From the NCBI GenBank assembly GCA_963725175.1, contig CAVRXH010000006.1, forward strand, positions 4,030,001-4,094,000: a stretch of DNA of 64,000 nt, in the 5' to 3' direction. Both the position numbers and the translations under genes were made by a program. Of the stretch, positions 1-9,356 are shown in pieces; the stretch's first letter is position 1; each line of letters starts with the position of its first letter. The notes beneath the pieces were generated by a model. The model worked only from the letters and a program-made list of their open reading frames with translations. It searched no databases and was not told where the DNA came from. This stretch comes from DASUBV01 sp963725175. Its GTDB lineage: Bacteria; Actinomycetota; Actinomycetes; Streptosporangiales; Streptosporangiaceae.

Positions 1-779
1 CTGAGCTAGCGGTTCGCGGCACCGTCGGCCCTGTCGTCTCCCGGTGCCCGGACAGCGCGGACAGGCGCCCTGGGCGGTCTGCGGAGCCGGGGCGTCAGCG
101 GCGCTCCGCCTGCCGCCGGACGCGGTTACCGTCCCAGGGCGGGTTGACTGCCGCTGGCGTGAGCAGGCTCAGGGAAGTCGGCGTCGAGGATGGACCTGCG
201 ACGGACCTCGGGCTGTCCTCCCGACGGTGTCCGCTGTCGGAACTTGCGGGAACAGGCCCGTATCCGGGTGCGGAGAAACTGAGGTCGTCGCTGTCACCTA
301 CGGTGCCGGCCGCCAGTCGAAAGAGATCGACTACCGGGTGCCGAACGCCGATTCCGTGCTCCAGGCAGTCAGCAGGCGGTAGCGCGCAAGTGCTCGCAGA
401 TTATCCGGTTCGGCGTGCCTATCTGCGGGGTGGATAGCGTCAGCGGTGGGACTAGCAGTCGATTCGGTGCGGCTGTTGACTTGCCTGGGACTCCGGTGTC
501 GCTTTGTGATCAGGCGACGGCGAGGGCTTCCGGGCGCTGGTAGTGGCATATGCGGGCCGTGGCCTGGTGGCATTGTCGCCGGGCTGGCCAGTACGGCTGG
601 TGGCAGGCTGGCCGGAGCCCTGTAGCAGGCTGGTGAAGGGCCGGCGGGTCTCGTTTGCGCGTCAGCGGTATCAGCTCGCGCGGGGCTGGCTGGCAGTCGT
701 GTGTCCGGGGCGGGTGCTGCACCGTTTCTTCACGGCTGGGGTGTCGAAACCTGCACAACTGGTTCGCTAGCTTGCCGGT
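1..779. other. No supported gene (left edge)
   Basis: Several short open frames exist on both strands, but none shows a recognisable domain, a convincing ribosome binding site or the codon bias of the neighbouring genes. The stretch just upstream of position 780 presumably carries the promoter of the response regulator gene. I see no RNA gene or clear repeat here. Confidence 0.5.
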
Positions 780-1457
780 ATGGCCAGGATCGTTGTTGTC
801 GAGGATGAGGTGGAGCTTGCCGGGGCGATCGCCGCACGGCTGCGCAGCGACGGCCACTGCGTGACGGTCGCGGGCGACGGGCCGGGCGCGGTGGAGGCGG
901 TGGCCGCCGTCCGGCCGGACGCCGTGTTGCTGGACCTCATGCTGCCGGGCTTCGATGGCCTGGAGGTGTGCCGCCGGATCCAGCGTGACCGGCCGGTCCC
1001 AGTGATCATGCTGACGGCGCGGGGGTCAGAGACCGATCTGGTGGTCGGCCTGGAGGTCGGGGCCGATGACTACCTGAGCAAGCCGTTCAGCATGCGGGAG
1101 CTGACCGCCCGGGTCCGGGCGCTGCTGCGCCGGGCGGAGCGGTCCGCTGCCGTTCCCGGCCAGGTACTGCGGGTCGGCGGCGTGGAGGTCGACGTGTCAC
1201 GGCGTCGGGTCCGGCGCGATGGCCAGCTGGTCGGGCTGACGGCCACGGAGTTCGACCTGCTGACGTTCCTGCTGGTGGTGCCCGGCGTGATGCGCAGCCG
1301 GGAGGCGCTGCTGGCCGAGGTCTGGGGTTACCGGGACGGCTCGGGACCGCGCACCGTCGACTCGCATGTGCGGGCCGTCCGCCGCAAGGTCGGCGCTGGG
1401 GTGATCCGTACCGTCCATGGCGTCGGCTACGCCGGCGCCGACGGGGAAGACGGGTGA
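780..1457 (+). CDS. OmpR/PhoB-family response regulator
   Basis: A 225-residue two-component response regulator. The receiver domain spans about residues 1-115. It has the acidic pair E8/D9, the phospho-acceptor D52 in the LLDLMLPG motif, T79 and the conserved K101 of YLSKPFS. A winged-helix DNA-binding domain of the Trans_reg_C type follows at about 130-222, ending in the usual VDSHVRAVRRK and TVHGVGY motifs. The stop codon overlaps the start of the sensor kinase gene by one base (TGATG), so the two are translationally coupled and form a cognate pair. The DNA targets and the stimulus cannot be read from the sequence. No good ribosome binding site precedes the ATG. Confidence 0.95.
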   Translation: MARIVVVEDEVELAGAIAARLRSDGHCVTVAGDGPGAVEAVAAVRPDAVLLDLMLPGFDGLEVCRRIQRDRPVPVIMLTARGSETDLVVGLEVGADDYLSKPFSMRELTARVRALLRRAERSAAVPGQVLRVGGVEVDVSRRRVRRDGQLVGLTATEFDLLTFLLVVPGVMRSREALLAEVWGYRDGSGPRTVDSHVRAVRRKVGAGVIRTVHGVGYAGADGEDG

Positions 1458-2467
1458 TGGCCGCCACGGGCCAGGGCCTGCGGCCGCTGGACTGGGTGCG
1501 GTCAATCAAGGTGAAGCTCGGCCTGGTCGTCGTGGCCTCCGTCGCGGCCACAGTCGGGGCCATCTTCGCCTCGCTGGTCCTGGGGGTGCATGCGCGGTGG
1601 GCGTTCGCGGGCGGCCTGCTCGTCTCCCTCGCGGTCATCCAGGTGCTGGCGCACGGCATGACCGCGCCGCTGCGGCAGATGGTCTCGGCCACCCGGGCCA
1701 TGGCCGACGGCGACTACAGCCAGCGGGTCTTGGCCACCGCGCAGGACGAGGTCGGCATCATGGCCCGGTCGTTCAACACGATGGCGGCCCGGCTGGAGCA
1801 AACGGAACGACAGCGCCGCGAACTGGTCGCCAACGTCAGCCACGAGCTGCGCACCCCGATCGCTGCGCTGCGGGCACGCCTGGAGAACCTGGCCGACGGC
1901 GTCGAGGAGCTGGACCTGGCCGCCGTGGCGGTGATGCTGGCCAATACCGAGCGGCTCGGCGCGCTGGTCGACCAGCTGCTGCGGCTGTCCCAGATCGAGT
2001 CCGGCGCGATCCGGATCGACCGCCAGGACTTCACGGTCGGCGAGGTCATCGGCGACGCGACCGCCGAGGTCGCGCCGGTCCGCGCTGAGGTACGGATCGT
2101 CGCCGATGCCGACAGCAGGCTCACCGGGTCCGGTGATCCCGACCGCGTGCACGAGGTCCTGACCAACCTGCTCACTAATGCAGTCCGGCACAGCCCGGCG
2201 GGCGGGGAGGTCCTGGTCCGGGCCGCCGCCACCCCGGGCGGCATCCAGTTCGAGGTCAGCGACGCGGGACCAGGCGTCCCGGCCGCCGATATCGACCGGA
2301 TCTTCGAGCGGTTCTACCGGGTAGGCGCGGCCCGGGAGTCCGGGGCCGGCGGGGTCGGCCTGGGGCTGGCCATCGCACGCTCGATCGTCGAGCTGCACGG
2401 CGGCTCGATCCGTGCTGACGCACGGCAGCCGTCCGGCTGCCTCATCACCTTCAACCTGCCGAGCTGA
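1457..2467 (+). CDS. Sensor histidine kinase (HAMP-HisKA-HATPase)
   Basis: A membrane histidine kinase of about 336 residues, partner of the preceding OmpR-type regulator. It has two hydrophobic segments close together near the N terminus (about residues 20-65) with almost no extracellular loop, so it probably senses within the membrane or through a partner. A HAMP region follows (MTAPLRQMVSATRAM...), then a HisKA H-box with NVSHELRTPIAALRA, and an HATPase_c domain with the N-box (NLLTNAVRHSP), G1 (DAGPGVP) and G2 (GVGLGLAI) motifs. I prefer the ATG at 1457 over the GTG three bases earlier because of the GGGGAAG sequence seven bases upstream. No ligand is suggested by the sequence. Confidence 0.93.
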   Translation: MAATGQGLRPLDWVRSIKVKLGLVVVASVAATVGAIFASLVLGVHARWAFAGGLLVSLAVIQVLAHGMTAPLRQMVSATRAMADGDYSQRVLATAQDEVGIMARSFNTMAARLEQTERQRRELVANVSHELRTPIAALRARLENLADGVEELDLAAVAVMLANTERLGALVDQLLRLSQIESGAIRIDRQDFTVGEVIGDATAEVAPVRAEVRIVADADSRLTGSGDPDRVHEVLTNLLTNAVRHSPAGGEVLVRAAATPGGIQFEVSDAGPGVPAADIDRIFERFYRVGAARESGAGGVGLGLAIARSIVELHGGSIRADARQPSGCLITFNLPS

Positions 2468-2513
2468 CCGTCCGGCGCGCCGCGCTGAACCGGTCGCTGA
2501 GAGGAACCCCCGA

Positions 2514-4088
2514 ATGGAGCCACCAGCTCTGCCGGACGCGTCCGCCTCCGGTCCGCAGCCCGGCCCGTCACTAGCCCCGCATCCGGGGCAGGTGCCGCCG
2601 GGATGGCCGCCCGGGGCGTGCCCGCAACCGCAGCAGCCCGCGCGGGCCGCCACGCAGCGGCTGCGGCGGCGCCACCTCGCCGTGCGGGCCGGGATGGACC
2701 GCAGCCTGGCCATCGGGGCACTGGCGGGGGGCGTGTTGCTGGACATCGCCTGGCGCGCGGGCCTGGCCACCATCGCGGCCACGGCATGGGTAACCGCCGC
2801 GGCCGCCGTCCTGCTGCTCAGCGGGCGGGTACGCGGCCCGGCCGGGCGCCTGGCGGTCAGCACGGCCGCCGGCACCAGCCTGCTCCTGGCCTTCCGGTCC
2901 AGCCCTTGGGTCCTCGTCCCGGTGATCATCGCGGTGATCGCCGCGCTGCTGCTGGGCGCGTCCCTGGGCGCCGACCGTGGCGGCGCGTCCGCCACCTTTC
3001 CCGCGCTCATCCTCCGCCTCGCGCTGACCGCCGGCCACCTGGTCATGGCCCCCGGCATGCTGCGCGATCACGGCGCGGATAACGAGGGCGCGGGCAGCAG
3101 CGCGACCCGGCGTCGGGCCGTCGCGGTGGGTCGGGGCGTGCTCCTGGGCGCCCCGGCCCTGATCATCGTCTGGGTACTGCTGGCCGCCGCGGACCCGATC
3201 TTCCGGTCGTGGTTCGAGGCGCCCTCGCTGGCCAGTCACCTGGCGCTGCTGCTGGCGGGATCCTGGGCCGTCGCCGGGCTGGCCCGGGCCGCGAGCGCCC
3301 GCCAGCCCAGCCCGGCACTGTCGCGGGCACTGTCCCTCGGCACGGTGGAGGCCTGCTCCATCCTCGGCGGCCTGTGCGTCCTGTACGCCGTCTTCGTGGC
3401 GGCCCAGGTGGCCGCCCTGTCCGGGGTCGGCCAGCGCATCCTGGTCACCCGCGGCCTGACCTACGCCGGATATGCCCGCAGTGGCTTCTTCGAGCTGCTC
3501 GCCTGCGCCGCCATTACCCTGGTGCTGCTGCTCACCGTGCGCGCCTGCGCCGCGCCTCATCCCGTGCTGACCGCCAGCTACGCCCTGACCGTCGTCCTGA
3601 CCATCGGCGTGGTTGTCACCGCCATCCGGCGGCTGCAGCTGTACGAGGCCGCCTACGGGCTCACCATGCTCCGCCTGGCCTGCCTCGCCGCCGCCGCGTG
3701 GATCGGCGTGGTGTTTGTCCTGACCGCGCTGACCATCACCCGCCGCGGCCTGCCACAGCGGCTCCTGCCCGCCGCCGTCCTCGCATCCGCGCTGCTCTTC
3801 ACCGTCGGCTGGGCCATCGCCAGCCCGGCGGCGATCGTGGCCAGGGTCAACCTCAGCCGCGGGGCGCACGGGCAGCCCCTGGACCTCTACCAGCTCGGCC
3901 ACCTGGGACCCGACGGAACGCCGGCGCTGCTCTCAGGCCTGCGCAGCCTGCGTCCCGCCCAGGCCGCGCAGCTCCGCCGCGCCGTCTGCGCCGCAGAGCC
4001 GTCCCCCGCCACGGCCGCCGCGTTCAACATGTCCGTGAACCGCGCCCGCGCGGCGGCACGCTCCGCGTGCGGCCGCCGGCCCAAATAG
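2514..4088 (+). CDS. DUF4153/DUF4173-type multi-pass membrane protein
   Basis: A polytopic membrane protein of 524 residues. The first 50 or so residues are proline-rich and cytosolic-looking. About a dozen hydrophobic segments follow, a pattern matching the DUF4153/DUF4173 family that often sits beside two-component systems in actinomycetes. The chosen start is the ATG preceded by GAGAGGAAC. A longer open frame begins upstream inside the kinase gene but has no such site. The gene follows the kinase by 46 bases on the same strand and is probably co-transcribed. The C-terminal 60 residues, with an AAQLRRAVCAAE segment, look soluble. The function is unknown, and a role as sensor accessory or target of the two-component system is only inference. 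Confidence 0.75.
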   Translation: MEPPALPDASASGPQPGPSLAPHPGQVPPGWPPGACPQPQQPARAATQRLRRRHLAVRAGMDRSLAIGALAGGVLLDIAWRAGLATIAATAWVTAAAAVLLLSGRVRGPAGRLAVSTAAGTSLLLAFRSSPWVLVPVIIAVIAALLLGASLGADRGGASATFPALILRLALTAGHLVMAPGMLRDHGADNEGAGSSATRRRAVAVGRGVLLGAPALIIVWVLLAAADPIFRSWFEAPSLASHLALLLAGSWAVAGLARAASARQPSPALSRALSLGTVEACSILGGLCVLYAVFVAAQVAALSGVGQRILVTRGLTYAGYARSGFFELLACAAITLVLLLTVRACAAPHPVLTASYALTVVLTIGVVVTAIRRLQLYEAAYGLTMLRLACLAAAAWIGVVFVLTALTITRRGLPQRLLPAAVLASALLFTVGWAIASPAAIVARVNLSRGAHGQPLDLYQLGHLGPDGTPALLSGLRSLRPAQAAQLRRAVCAAEPSPATAAAFNMSVNRARAAARSACGRRPK

Positions 4089-4119
4089 CCCAGCGTCATG
4101 CCCAGCGCATGGCCGAACG

Positions 4120-4153
4120 GCGCTTGCCCCCGGTCTGCGCCGGGGGCAAGCGC
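4120..4153. terminator. Bidirectional hairpin terminator
   Basis: A perfect 14-bp inverted repeat, GCGCTTGCCCCCGG / CCGGGGGCAAGCGC with a 6-base loop, lies exactly between two convergent genes (stops at 4088 and 4170). It has no T-tract, which is usual for actinomycete terminators. Confidence 0.8.
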
Positions 4154-4169
4154 GGGAGGACGGCGATGT

Positions 4170-5747
4170 TCAGGACGTGGGACCGGGGCAGTACAGGGGC
4201 TTGACCGGGAGGGTCCCCCTCGTGAGGAACGCGATGGTGGCCTGGTCGGCGCAGGTCGAGCCGGTGCCGTAGACGTAGTGGCCGCCGTTGTCGACGCCGA
4301 CGAAGCCGGCCCGGTGGCCGATCGCCCTGGCCATCCCCAGAGCGCCTTCCCAGGGGGTGGCGTTGTCGCGGCGGTTCTGCAGCAACAGGATGTCACGCGG
4401 GCCGTTCGAGGTGACCTTGACCGGCGGCTCGATCGGCGCTTTCGACCAGAACGCGCACGGCCAGATGTTGTCGGGCATGCCATCGCTCAGGGGGTACTTT
4501 GCGCGGGCGGCCGCGGTGGCGGCGGCGTACGAGGCCACATTGTGCGACCAGGAGGTGTCGCCGCAGATCAGCGCCATGGTCATGGTGGCCTGGTTGTCTG
4601 CGGGCACGCCGGGCTCGGCGGGGGCGTTGGCGAACACCTGCTGCAGCACGGCTGTGTCCGCGGCGGTCGGGGCCTTGCCCGCGGCCAGGTCGGCGGCCGC
4701 CTTCCAGAACTGGGCCAGCGGGGCGAGCGTGTTGTTGCGCAGCAGCAGTTCGTAGCTGACCTCCCGCAGGACCGCCCCGCTGAGGGACAGCGTTGTGCCT
4801 GGTACCGCCGCCGGTGTCTGGTCGAGGTGGTCGGCTAGGGCGAGATAGGTCTTGGTGACCTGTGCGACCGTGCTGCCAAGCCCGAGCTTGGCGTTGTCGG
4901 CCGCGGCGACGCGGGCGGCGTCAGGGAACCGGTCGTTCATGCCCTGGTTCCACAGCTGGATCTGCTGGCTCCACACATCGTTGGGGTCGACGTTGCCCTC
5001 CAGCACCATGCGGTCGGTGTGCTGGGGGAACAGCGTGGTGTAGACCGCGCCGAGGTAGCTGCCGTAGGACTGGCCCCAGTAGGAGATCTTGGCCGCGCCC
5101 AGCGCTAGGCGGATGCGGTCCATGTCGCGGGCGGTGTTGGCGGTGGTGAAGTACTGCAGTTCGTTACCGATCTTGGCGCAGTCACCGGCGATGGTGCGGG
5201 CGGTGGCGATGTTCTGCTGGATCGAGCCGTCTGCGGCCGGGTAGGGGAACGGGGCGGCGTCGCTGGAACTGGGCAGGCCGCAGCTCATCGGGGTGCTGTG
5301 CCCGACACCGCGCGGATCGAACCCGATCAGGTCGTACTCATCGAGAACCGAGGCGGGCAGCGTGGGTGCCATCGTGCTGGGCATGTCCAGGCCAGGCAGC
5401 GCCGGGCCGCCCGGGTTGAGCAGGAGGTAACCCCGCATCTTGCCCGGCTTGGCGGTGGCGATCTCGGAGACCTCGATGGTGATGGTCTTGCCGTTCGGAT
5501 CCTGGTAGTTCAGGGGCACGGTCACGGTGCCGCATTTTTCCCGTGGGTCTCGCGTGGTGCCCTTGGCTAGTGGCGGGCAGGCTCCCCAGGTGATCGAGGT
5601 CTGGACGTTGGCCTGGACGACGCTGGCCTGGTCGGCCGTACTGGTCGTCTGGGCCGAGCAGGCGGTGGCCGCGGCCACCGCCAGGGCGACGGCGCTGATA
5701 AGGCTGATGTGACGAGCGCGTGGAACTACGCTGCGGGATCTTGTCAT
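4170..5747 (-). CDS. Secreted S33-family alpha/beta-hydrolase (tripeptidyl aminopeptidase-like)
   Basis: An exported serine hydrolase of about 525 residues in the SlpD/SlpE and tripeptidyl-aminopeptidase group of streptomycete S33 peptidases. The start is the ATG at 5747, preceded by GGAGGG. It gives a signal peptide with a hydrophobic core and a lipobox-like ATAC ending at Cys30, so the protein may be a lipoprotein. The alpha/beta-hydrolase fold is shown by LLNPGGPA (oxyanion region), GFDPRGVGHS, the nucleophile elbow GQSYGSYLG and a C-terminal GGHYVYG carrying the likely catalytic His. The family removes N-terminal peptides from extracellular substrates. The gene stands alone, converging on the DUF4153 gene and divergent from the next kinase. 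Confidence 0.88.
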   Translation of the reverse strand: MTRSRSVVPRARHISLISAVALAVAAATACSAQTTSTADQASVVQANVQTSITWGACPPLAKGTTRDPREKCGTVTVPLNYQDPNGKTITIEVSEIATAKPGKMRGYLLLNPGGPALPGLDMPSTMAPTLPASVLDEYDLIGFDPRGVGHSTPMSCGLPSSSDAAPFPYPAADGSIQQNIATARTIAGDCAKIGNELQYFTTANTARDMDRIRLALGAAKISYWGQSYGSYLGAVYTTLFPQHTDRMVLEGNVDPNDVWSQQIQLWNQGMNDRFPDAARVAAADNAKLGLGSTVAQVTKTYLALADHLDQTPAAVPGTTLSLSGAVLREVSYELLLRNNTLAPLAQFWKAAADLAAGKAPTAADTAVLQQVFANAPAEPGVPADNQATMTMALICGDTSWSHNVASYAAATAAARAKYPLSDGMPDNIWPCAFWSKAPIEPPVKVTSNGPRDILLLQNRRDNATPWEGALGMARAIGHRAGFVGVDNGGHYVYGTGSTCADQATIAFLTRGTLPVKPLYCPGPTS

Positions 5748-5958
5748 GGTGATGCCCTCCGATTCCAGTGGTTCTGCGACCTGGATCACGGTTGGCCGCG
5801 TTGCCGGTCTATGAAGGAAAAGTAGGACTGGCGGGCCATGCCGCGAATCACCCCGCTGTGGACATCCGCGAGTAGCTCTCGCGGGGGACAAACGCGATGA
5901 CGATGTCGGCCCATGACGGTACGTCCCCCAGGTTCGCCGTGCCGTTAGGGTCTGTGCC

Positions 5959-7137
5959 ATGCCGAAGACCTGGCTCACCGCGCGGTCGCGGATGCTGCGG
6001 GACTGGTGGCGTGCCTACGACGCCGTCGTGTGGGATCGGTGGCTCGCCGCCGTGTTCACCGCGCTGGCGTTCGTCCCGTCGCTGTCGGCCGTGAGCGCTG
6101 AATTCGGCGACCTGCCGAGACGGCCGGCCGGCGTGCTTGCGCTCGTCCTCATGCTGGCGCAGACGGTGCCGCTGGCCGTGCGCAGCCGGTGGCCCGCCGC
6201 TTGCCTGGCGGTCGTCGGCCTGTCCTTCGCGATCTACGAATCGCTCGGCTATCCGCCGCAGTTCGGCAGCGTGACCGTGTATCTCGCGGTGTACTCCGCC
6301 GGGGCGCACCTGGAGCGGTTCCGGCGCGGCATGGCCGTCGCGGCGTCGGCCGCGTACGTCGCGTTCTCGGCCATCGTGCGCGTGCTGGGGTCACCCGACG
6401 GGGTGGCCGACTTCCTGATCTTCTACCTGCTCCTTGTCGCGTGCTGGGTGCTCGGTGCCTTCGTGCGCCAGCGGCGGGCCGAGGATGCCATCCGGCGGCG
6501 GCTGGCGGCTGCCGACGCGACGGCTGCCGAACGCGCGCGCATCGCGCGGGAACTGCACGACGTGGTGACCCACCACGTCACCGCCATGGTCGTGCAGTCC
6601 GACGCCACGCAGTTCGTCGCCGAATCGCCGGAGCGCGTCGTCACGGCGCTCACGACGATCGGCGAGGCCGGCCGACAGGCCCTGTCCGAGCTGCGCTATC
6701 TGCTCGACGTGCTGGAGGCGACCGGCGAGTCGGCCACGCAGCGAACCCCGGTCACGGAGACCGTGCGGGACCTGGTGGAACGGACCCGGATGGGCGGGCA
6801 GCCGGTCGACCTGGTCGAGGATGGTGACCAGTCCGCGCTGCCCGTGGCCGTGTACCGGGTGGTGCAGGAAGGCCTGACCAACGCCGTTAAGTACGCGGCC
6901 GGGCAGCCGACCGTCGTTCGGGTCGGCAACTCCGGTGGTCACGTAGAGGTCGAGGTGACCAGTGATCCCGCTCCGGTGCCGCTTTCCGCGGGCGCCGGAG
7001 GCGACCTTTCCGGCGGGCGCGGCCTGACGGGGCTGCGCAAGCGGGTCGGGATGCTCGGTGGTGAGCTGACGGCGGGGGAACAGCCGGACGGCCGGTTCCG
7101 GCTGCATGCGATGATTCCGATCGCGAGGGGCACGTGA
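5959..7137 (+). CDS. NarL-type sensor histidine kinase
   Basis: A 392-residue histidine kinase of the DesK/NarX class. The N-terminal half holds about five to six hydrophobic helices. A HisKA_3 dimerisation domain follows, with the phospho-accepting His in ARELHDVVTHHVTAMVVQS. The HATPase domain has VVQEGLTNAVKYA and GGRGLTGLRKRV. The gene overlaps the downstream response regulator by four bases (GTGA), so they form a cognate pair. It is divergent from the S33 peptidase gene, with about 210 bp between the two starts. The stimulus is unknown. Confidence 0.93.
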   Translation: MPKTWLTARSRMLRDWWRAYDAVVWDRWLAAVFTALAFVPSLSAVSAEFGDLPRRPAGVLALVLMLAQTVPLAVRSRWPAACLAVVGLSFAIYESLGYPPQFGSVTVYLAVYSAGAHLERFRRGMAVAASAAYVAFSAIVRVLGSPDGVADFLIFYLLLVACWVLGAFVRQRRAEDAIRRRLAAADATAAERARIARELHDVVTHHVTAMVVQSDATQFVAESPERVVTALTTIGEAGRQALSELRYLLDVLEATGESATQRTPVTETVRDLVERTRMGGQPVDLVEDGDQSALPVAVYRVVQEGLTNAVKYAAGQPTVVRVGNSGGHVEVEVTSDPAPVPLSAGAGGDLSGGRGLTGLRKRVGMLGGELTAGEQPDGRFRLHAMIPIARGT

Positions 7138-7808
7138 CCCTCCGCTTGCTGATCTGCGAGGACCAGCAACTCGTCCGCGTTGGCTACGTCACGGTCTTCA
7201 GCGCGCAGCCGGATATGGAAGTCGTCGGGGAGGCAGCAGACGGCCCGGCTGCGATCGATGCCGCCATGCGCCTGAAGCCGGATGTCGTCATCATGGACAT
7301 CCACCTGCCGTTGCTCGACGGCATCGAGGTCACCCGGCGAATTGCCGGACCCGATGTGGCCCGGCCACCTAAGGTCCTCGTCGTGACCACGTTCAACGTC
7401 GACAAGTACGTCTACGATGCGCTGCGCGCCGGGGCCAGCGGGTTCCTGCTCAAGGACGCTCCGCTGGCCGAGTTGGTGAACGGGGTGCGGACCGTGGCAC
7501 GCGGCGAGTCGCTGCTGTCGCCCGCCGTGACCCGCACGCTGATCGGCCGGTTCGCCGACCGGATCCGCCCGGCCGCGAGCGCGCCTGGCGCCGATCCGCT
7601 CGGCGTGCTTGCTCCCCGGGAACGAGAGGTGCTGATGCTGATCGCGCGCGGCCTGTCCAACGCCGAGATCGCTGAGGAGCTGGTGATCAGCGTCGAGACC
7701 GTGAAGACCTACGTTTCCCGCATCCTGACCAAACTGGACCTGCGCGACCGCGTCCAGGCCGTCGTATTCGCCTACCGCACGGGACTCGCCAGCGCCGGGG
7801 GAGTATGA
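7134..7808 (+). CDS. NarL/LuxR-family response regulator
   Basis: A 224-residue response regulator. The receiver domain has the acidic pair in ICEDQQ, the phosphorylatable Asp of VVIMDIHLP and the Lys of FLLKDAP. The C-terminal LuxR helix-turn-helix contains LAPREREVLMLIARGLSNAEIA and VKTYVSRILTKLDLRDR. The GTG start overlaps the kinase stop. Targets are unknown. A second NarL-type locus at 57.7-61.3 kb has a closely similar regulator, so the two may be old paralogues. Confidence 0.94.
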   Translation: MTLRLLICEDQQLVRVGYVTVFSAQPDMEVVGEAADGPAAIDAAMRLKPDVVIMDIHLPLLDGIEVTRRIAGPDVARPPKVLVVTTFNVDKYVYDALRAGASGFLLKDAPLAELVNGVRTVARGESLLSPAVTRTLIGRFADRIRPAASAPGADPLGVLAPREREVLMLIARGLSNAEIAEELVISVETVKTYVSRILTKLDLRDRVQAVVFAYRTGLASAGGV

Positions 7809-8147
7809 CCAAGGGTGATGGCGCTGGGTGCCTGGCGGGCGCGGCGGAGTGCGGCCTGGGCGTCGACGTCGCGCCGCGCGCGCGACCGCGACGCCGCCCC
7901 GGCCACCCTGGCCGCCCTGGCCGCCCGGCAGCGACAGCAGCCCTCGCGTTCGTAAAGACACACGGAGGGGAAATCGGCAGCAGCGAGGCATCCGCACTGC
8001 TCTAATACTCTGATATTCCGTTTGCCCCATCTTGGCGTACTCGGTGCCAGTGAATTGTTACCGGCGACGAGATGGACGATACCAGGAGGATTATTCAAAA
8101 CTCTTCTGGAATGGGCCGATGCTGACCGGCGTGTCGCCATAAAGAAC
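7809..8147. other. Intergenic stretch, no supported gene
   Basis: Low-complexity G/C-rich sequence with GGCC-rich runs near 7890-7930, then a more A/T-rich part from about 7990. Short frames are present but carry no recognisable domain. It forms the boundary between the two-component locus and the insertion sequence remnant. Confidence 0.5.
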
Positions 8148-8211
8148 AACGGTTCTCCCGGGAGGATTGAGAGTTCCTACCAAAGAATTCTCGCCGCCCG
8201 GGAGAACCGTT
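8148..8211. repeat. 15-bp perfect inverted repeat at IS left edge
   Basis: AACGGTTCTCCCGGG at 8148-8162 and its exact reverse complement at 8197-8211, separated by 34 bp. The right arm touches the earliest possible start codon of the transposase. It may be the left terminal repeat of the IS facing a leftover right terminal repeat of another copy, or a hairpin limiting transposase expression. I did not find a matching end on the far side of the transposase. Confidence 0.6.
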
Positions 8212-9002
8212 GCGTTACTATCGTACTACAGGACTGATGCTCTCGCAGATGCAGGAGCTTGCCCGCCGTGTCCACGGCGCGCTGGAGAGTCCCTGGAATA
8301 AGGGTAACGGACGGCCGCGGTCATGCGGCTTTTACGCGGCGGTGGAGATCGCGTGCATGTATCTGCGGCAGAACTGCACGCAGGAATTCCTGGGCGACCT
8401 GATGCATATCTCGCAGCCGACCGTGTCGCGGGTCATAAGCGTCATAGTGCCGGCCGTCAGGTCGGTCCTGGCGGAATTCGTGCCGGATGCCGCGGATGCG
8501 ATCGAGATGGCCAGCGGGCGCGTCTGCCTGGTAGATGGCACGATCACGCCCTGCTGGTCCTACGCCGCCCACAGCGAGCTGTGGAGCCGGAAGCACGGAA
8601 CTACCGGTTTTAACGCGCAGCTGATATGCCTGCTCGACGGGGCGGCGATATACATTTCTGACCCGCTGCCGGGGAGCACTCACGACGCTGCAGCATTCGA
8701 GGGCACGCCCGGCCGCCGAGATCGTCCGGAACTCTGGCGGCGGGATCGGCGATAAGGGCTACCAGGGCTGCGGAATGATAACTCCCCGGAAAAAGCCTCC
8801 AGGCGGGAAGCTCAGCAAGGGAGACAAGAAAGGTAACGCCCAGATCTCCGCCCTGCGCGCACCGGTCGAGAGAGTCTTTGCTCATTTCAAGTGCTGGCGC
8901 ATCCTCCACACTGACTACCGCCGCCCCTATAACACTTACCGCGATGCGTATGACGCCGCACGAGGATTGTTCTTCTTCTCCATCACACGGGGTTCTGAAT
9001 AA
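8197..9002 (+). mobile_element. IS5-family-like insertion sequence remnant
   Basis: This segment holds an IS5-superfamily (DDE_Tnp_4 type) transposase whose reading frame is split. A terminal-repeat candidate is visible only on the left. No target-site duplication or right end could be identified, so the right boundary is set at the end of the transposase. It lies next to the Wadjet defence operon, a common association for mobile regions. Confidence 0.6.
8210..9002 (+). pseudogene. Frameshifted IS5-like DDE transposase
   Basis: The 5' frame (TTG at 8210 or ATG at 8237, ending at 8755) encodes a helix-turn-helix region (LMHISQPTVSRVIS) and the first catalytic block (CLVDGTITP, then SDPLPGSTHDAAAF). 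From about 8700 homology continues one base out of register with AAEIVRNSGGG and the second catalytic block GDKGYQG. It then reads through the final block, APVERVFAHFKCWRIL, where the Glu is the likely last catalytic residue, to a stop at 9002. One extra base (or two lost) near 8690-8715 would explain the shift. No slippery heptamer is evident, so I read it as decay rather than programmed frameshifting. Confidence 0.78.
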
Positions 9003-9356
9003 TCTTGCAGGGGGTATGCCGGTTTTATTTCCGCTATATAAGTAAGACTGACGGGATAGATTCTTCCGGGCTGCTAGCCGATGTATTGGCAGGCTGCAAA
9101 TGGCGGTATGCCGACAAATGGCTTTCCTGATCTGCTTCCCGGCTGCCCGCCGCGGGGGACCTGTCCGGCCGCTGCTGCCCGCGGGAGCCGGACCTGAAGC
9201 GAAACGGAGCAACCCCTGATGACCTTGACCAGCTACCCCCAAGGTCCCAGATTTGGGACTCCCAGATTTGGGACTCCCGTGGGAAGGACTCACAGCGGCG
9301 AACACTCAGGGTCCGCGATCACCTTCGGCTACCCCGTTCCCGGCTACCGCGACCTA
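9003..9356. other. Intergenic stretch between IS and jetD
   Basis: Separates the transposase from the 3' end of jetD. The part up to about 9060 is A/T-richer than its surroundings. Apart from the tandem repeat at 9246-9275 I see no gene. An open frame on the plus strand (9219-9680) is mostly antisense to jetD and is not supported. Confidence 0.5.
9246..9275. repeat. Two tandem copies of a 15-bp repeat
   Basis: CCCAGATTTGGGACT occurs twice head to tail, and each copy contains a near-palindromic CCCAGATTTGGG. The role is unknown. It lies about 80 bp beyond the jetD stop codon. Confidence 0.6.

Noticed and set aside
2571..3902. Long minus-strand open frame opposite the DUF4153 gene
   Set aside because: It is a G/C-rich antisense frame with Gly/Gln/Asp-rich, low-complexity protein and no domain. 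The plus-strand frame has clear membrane helices.
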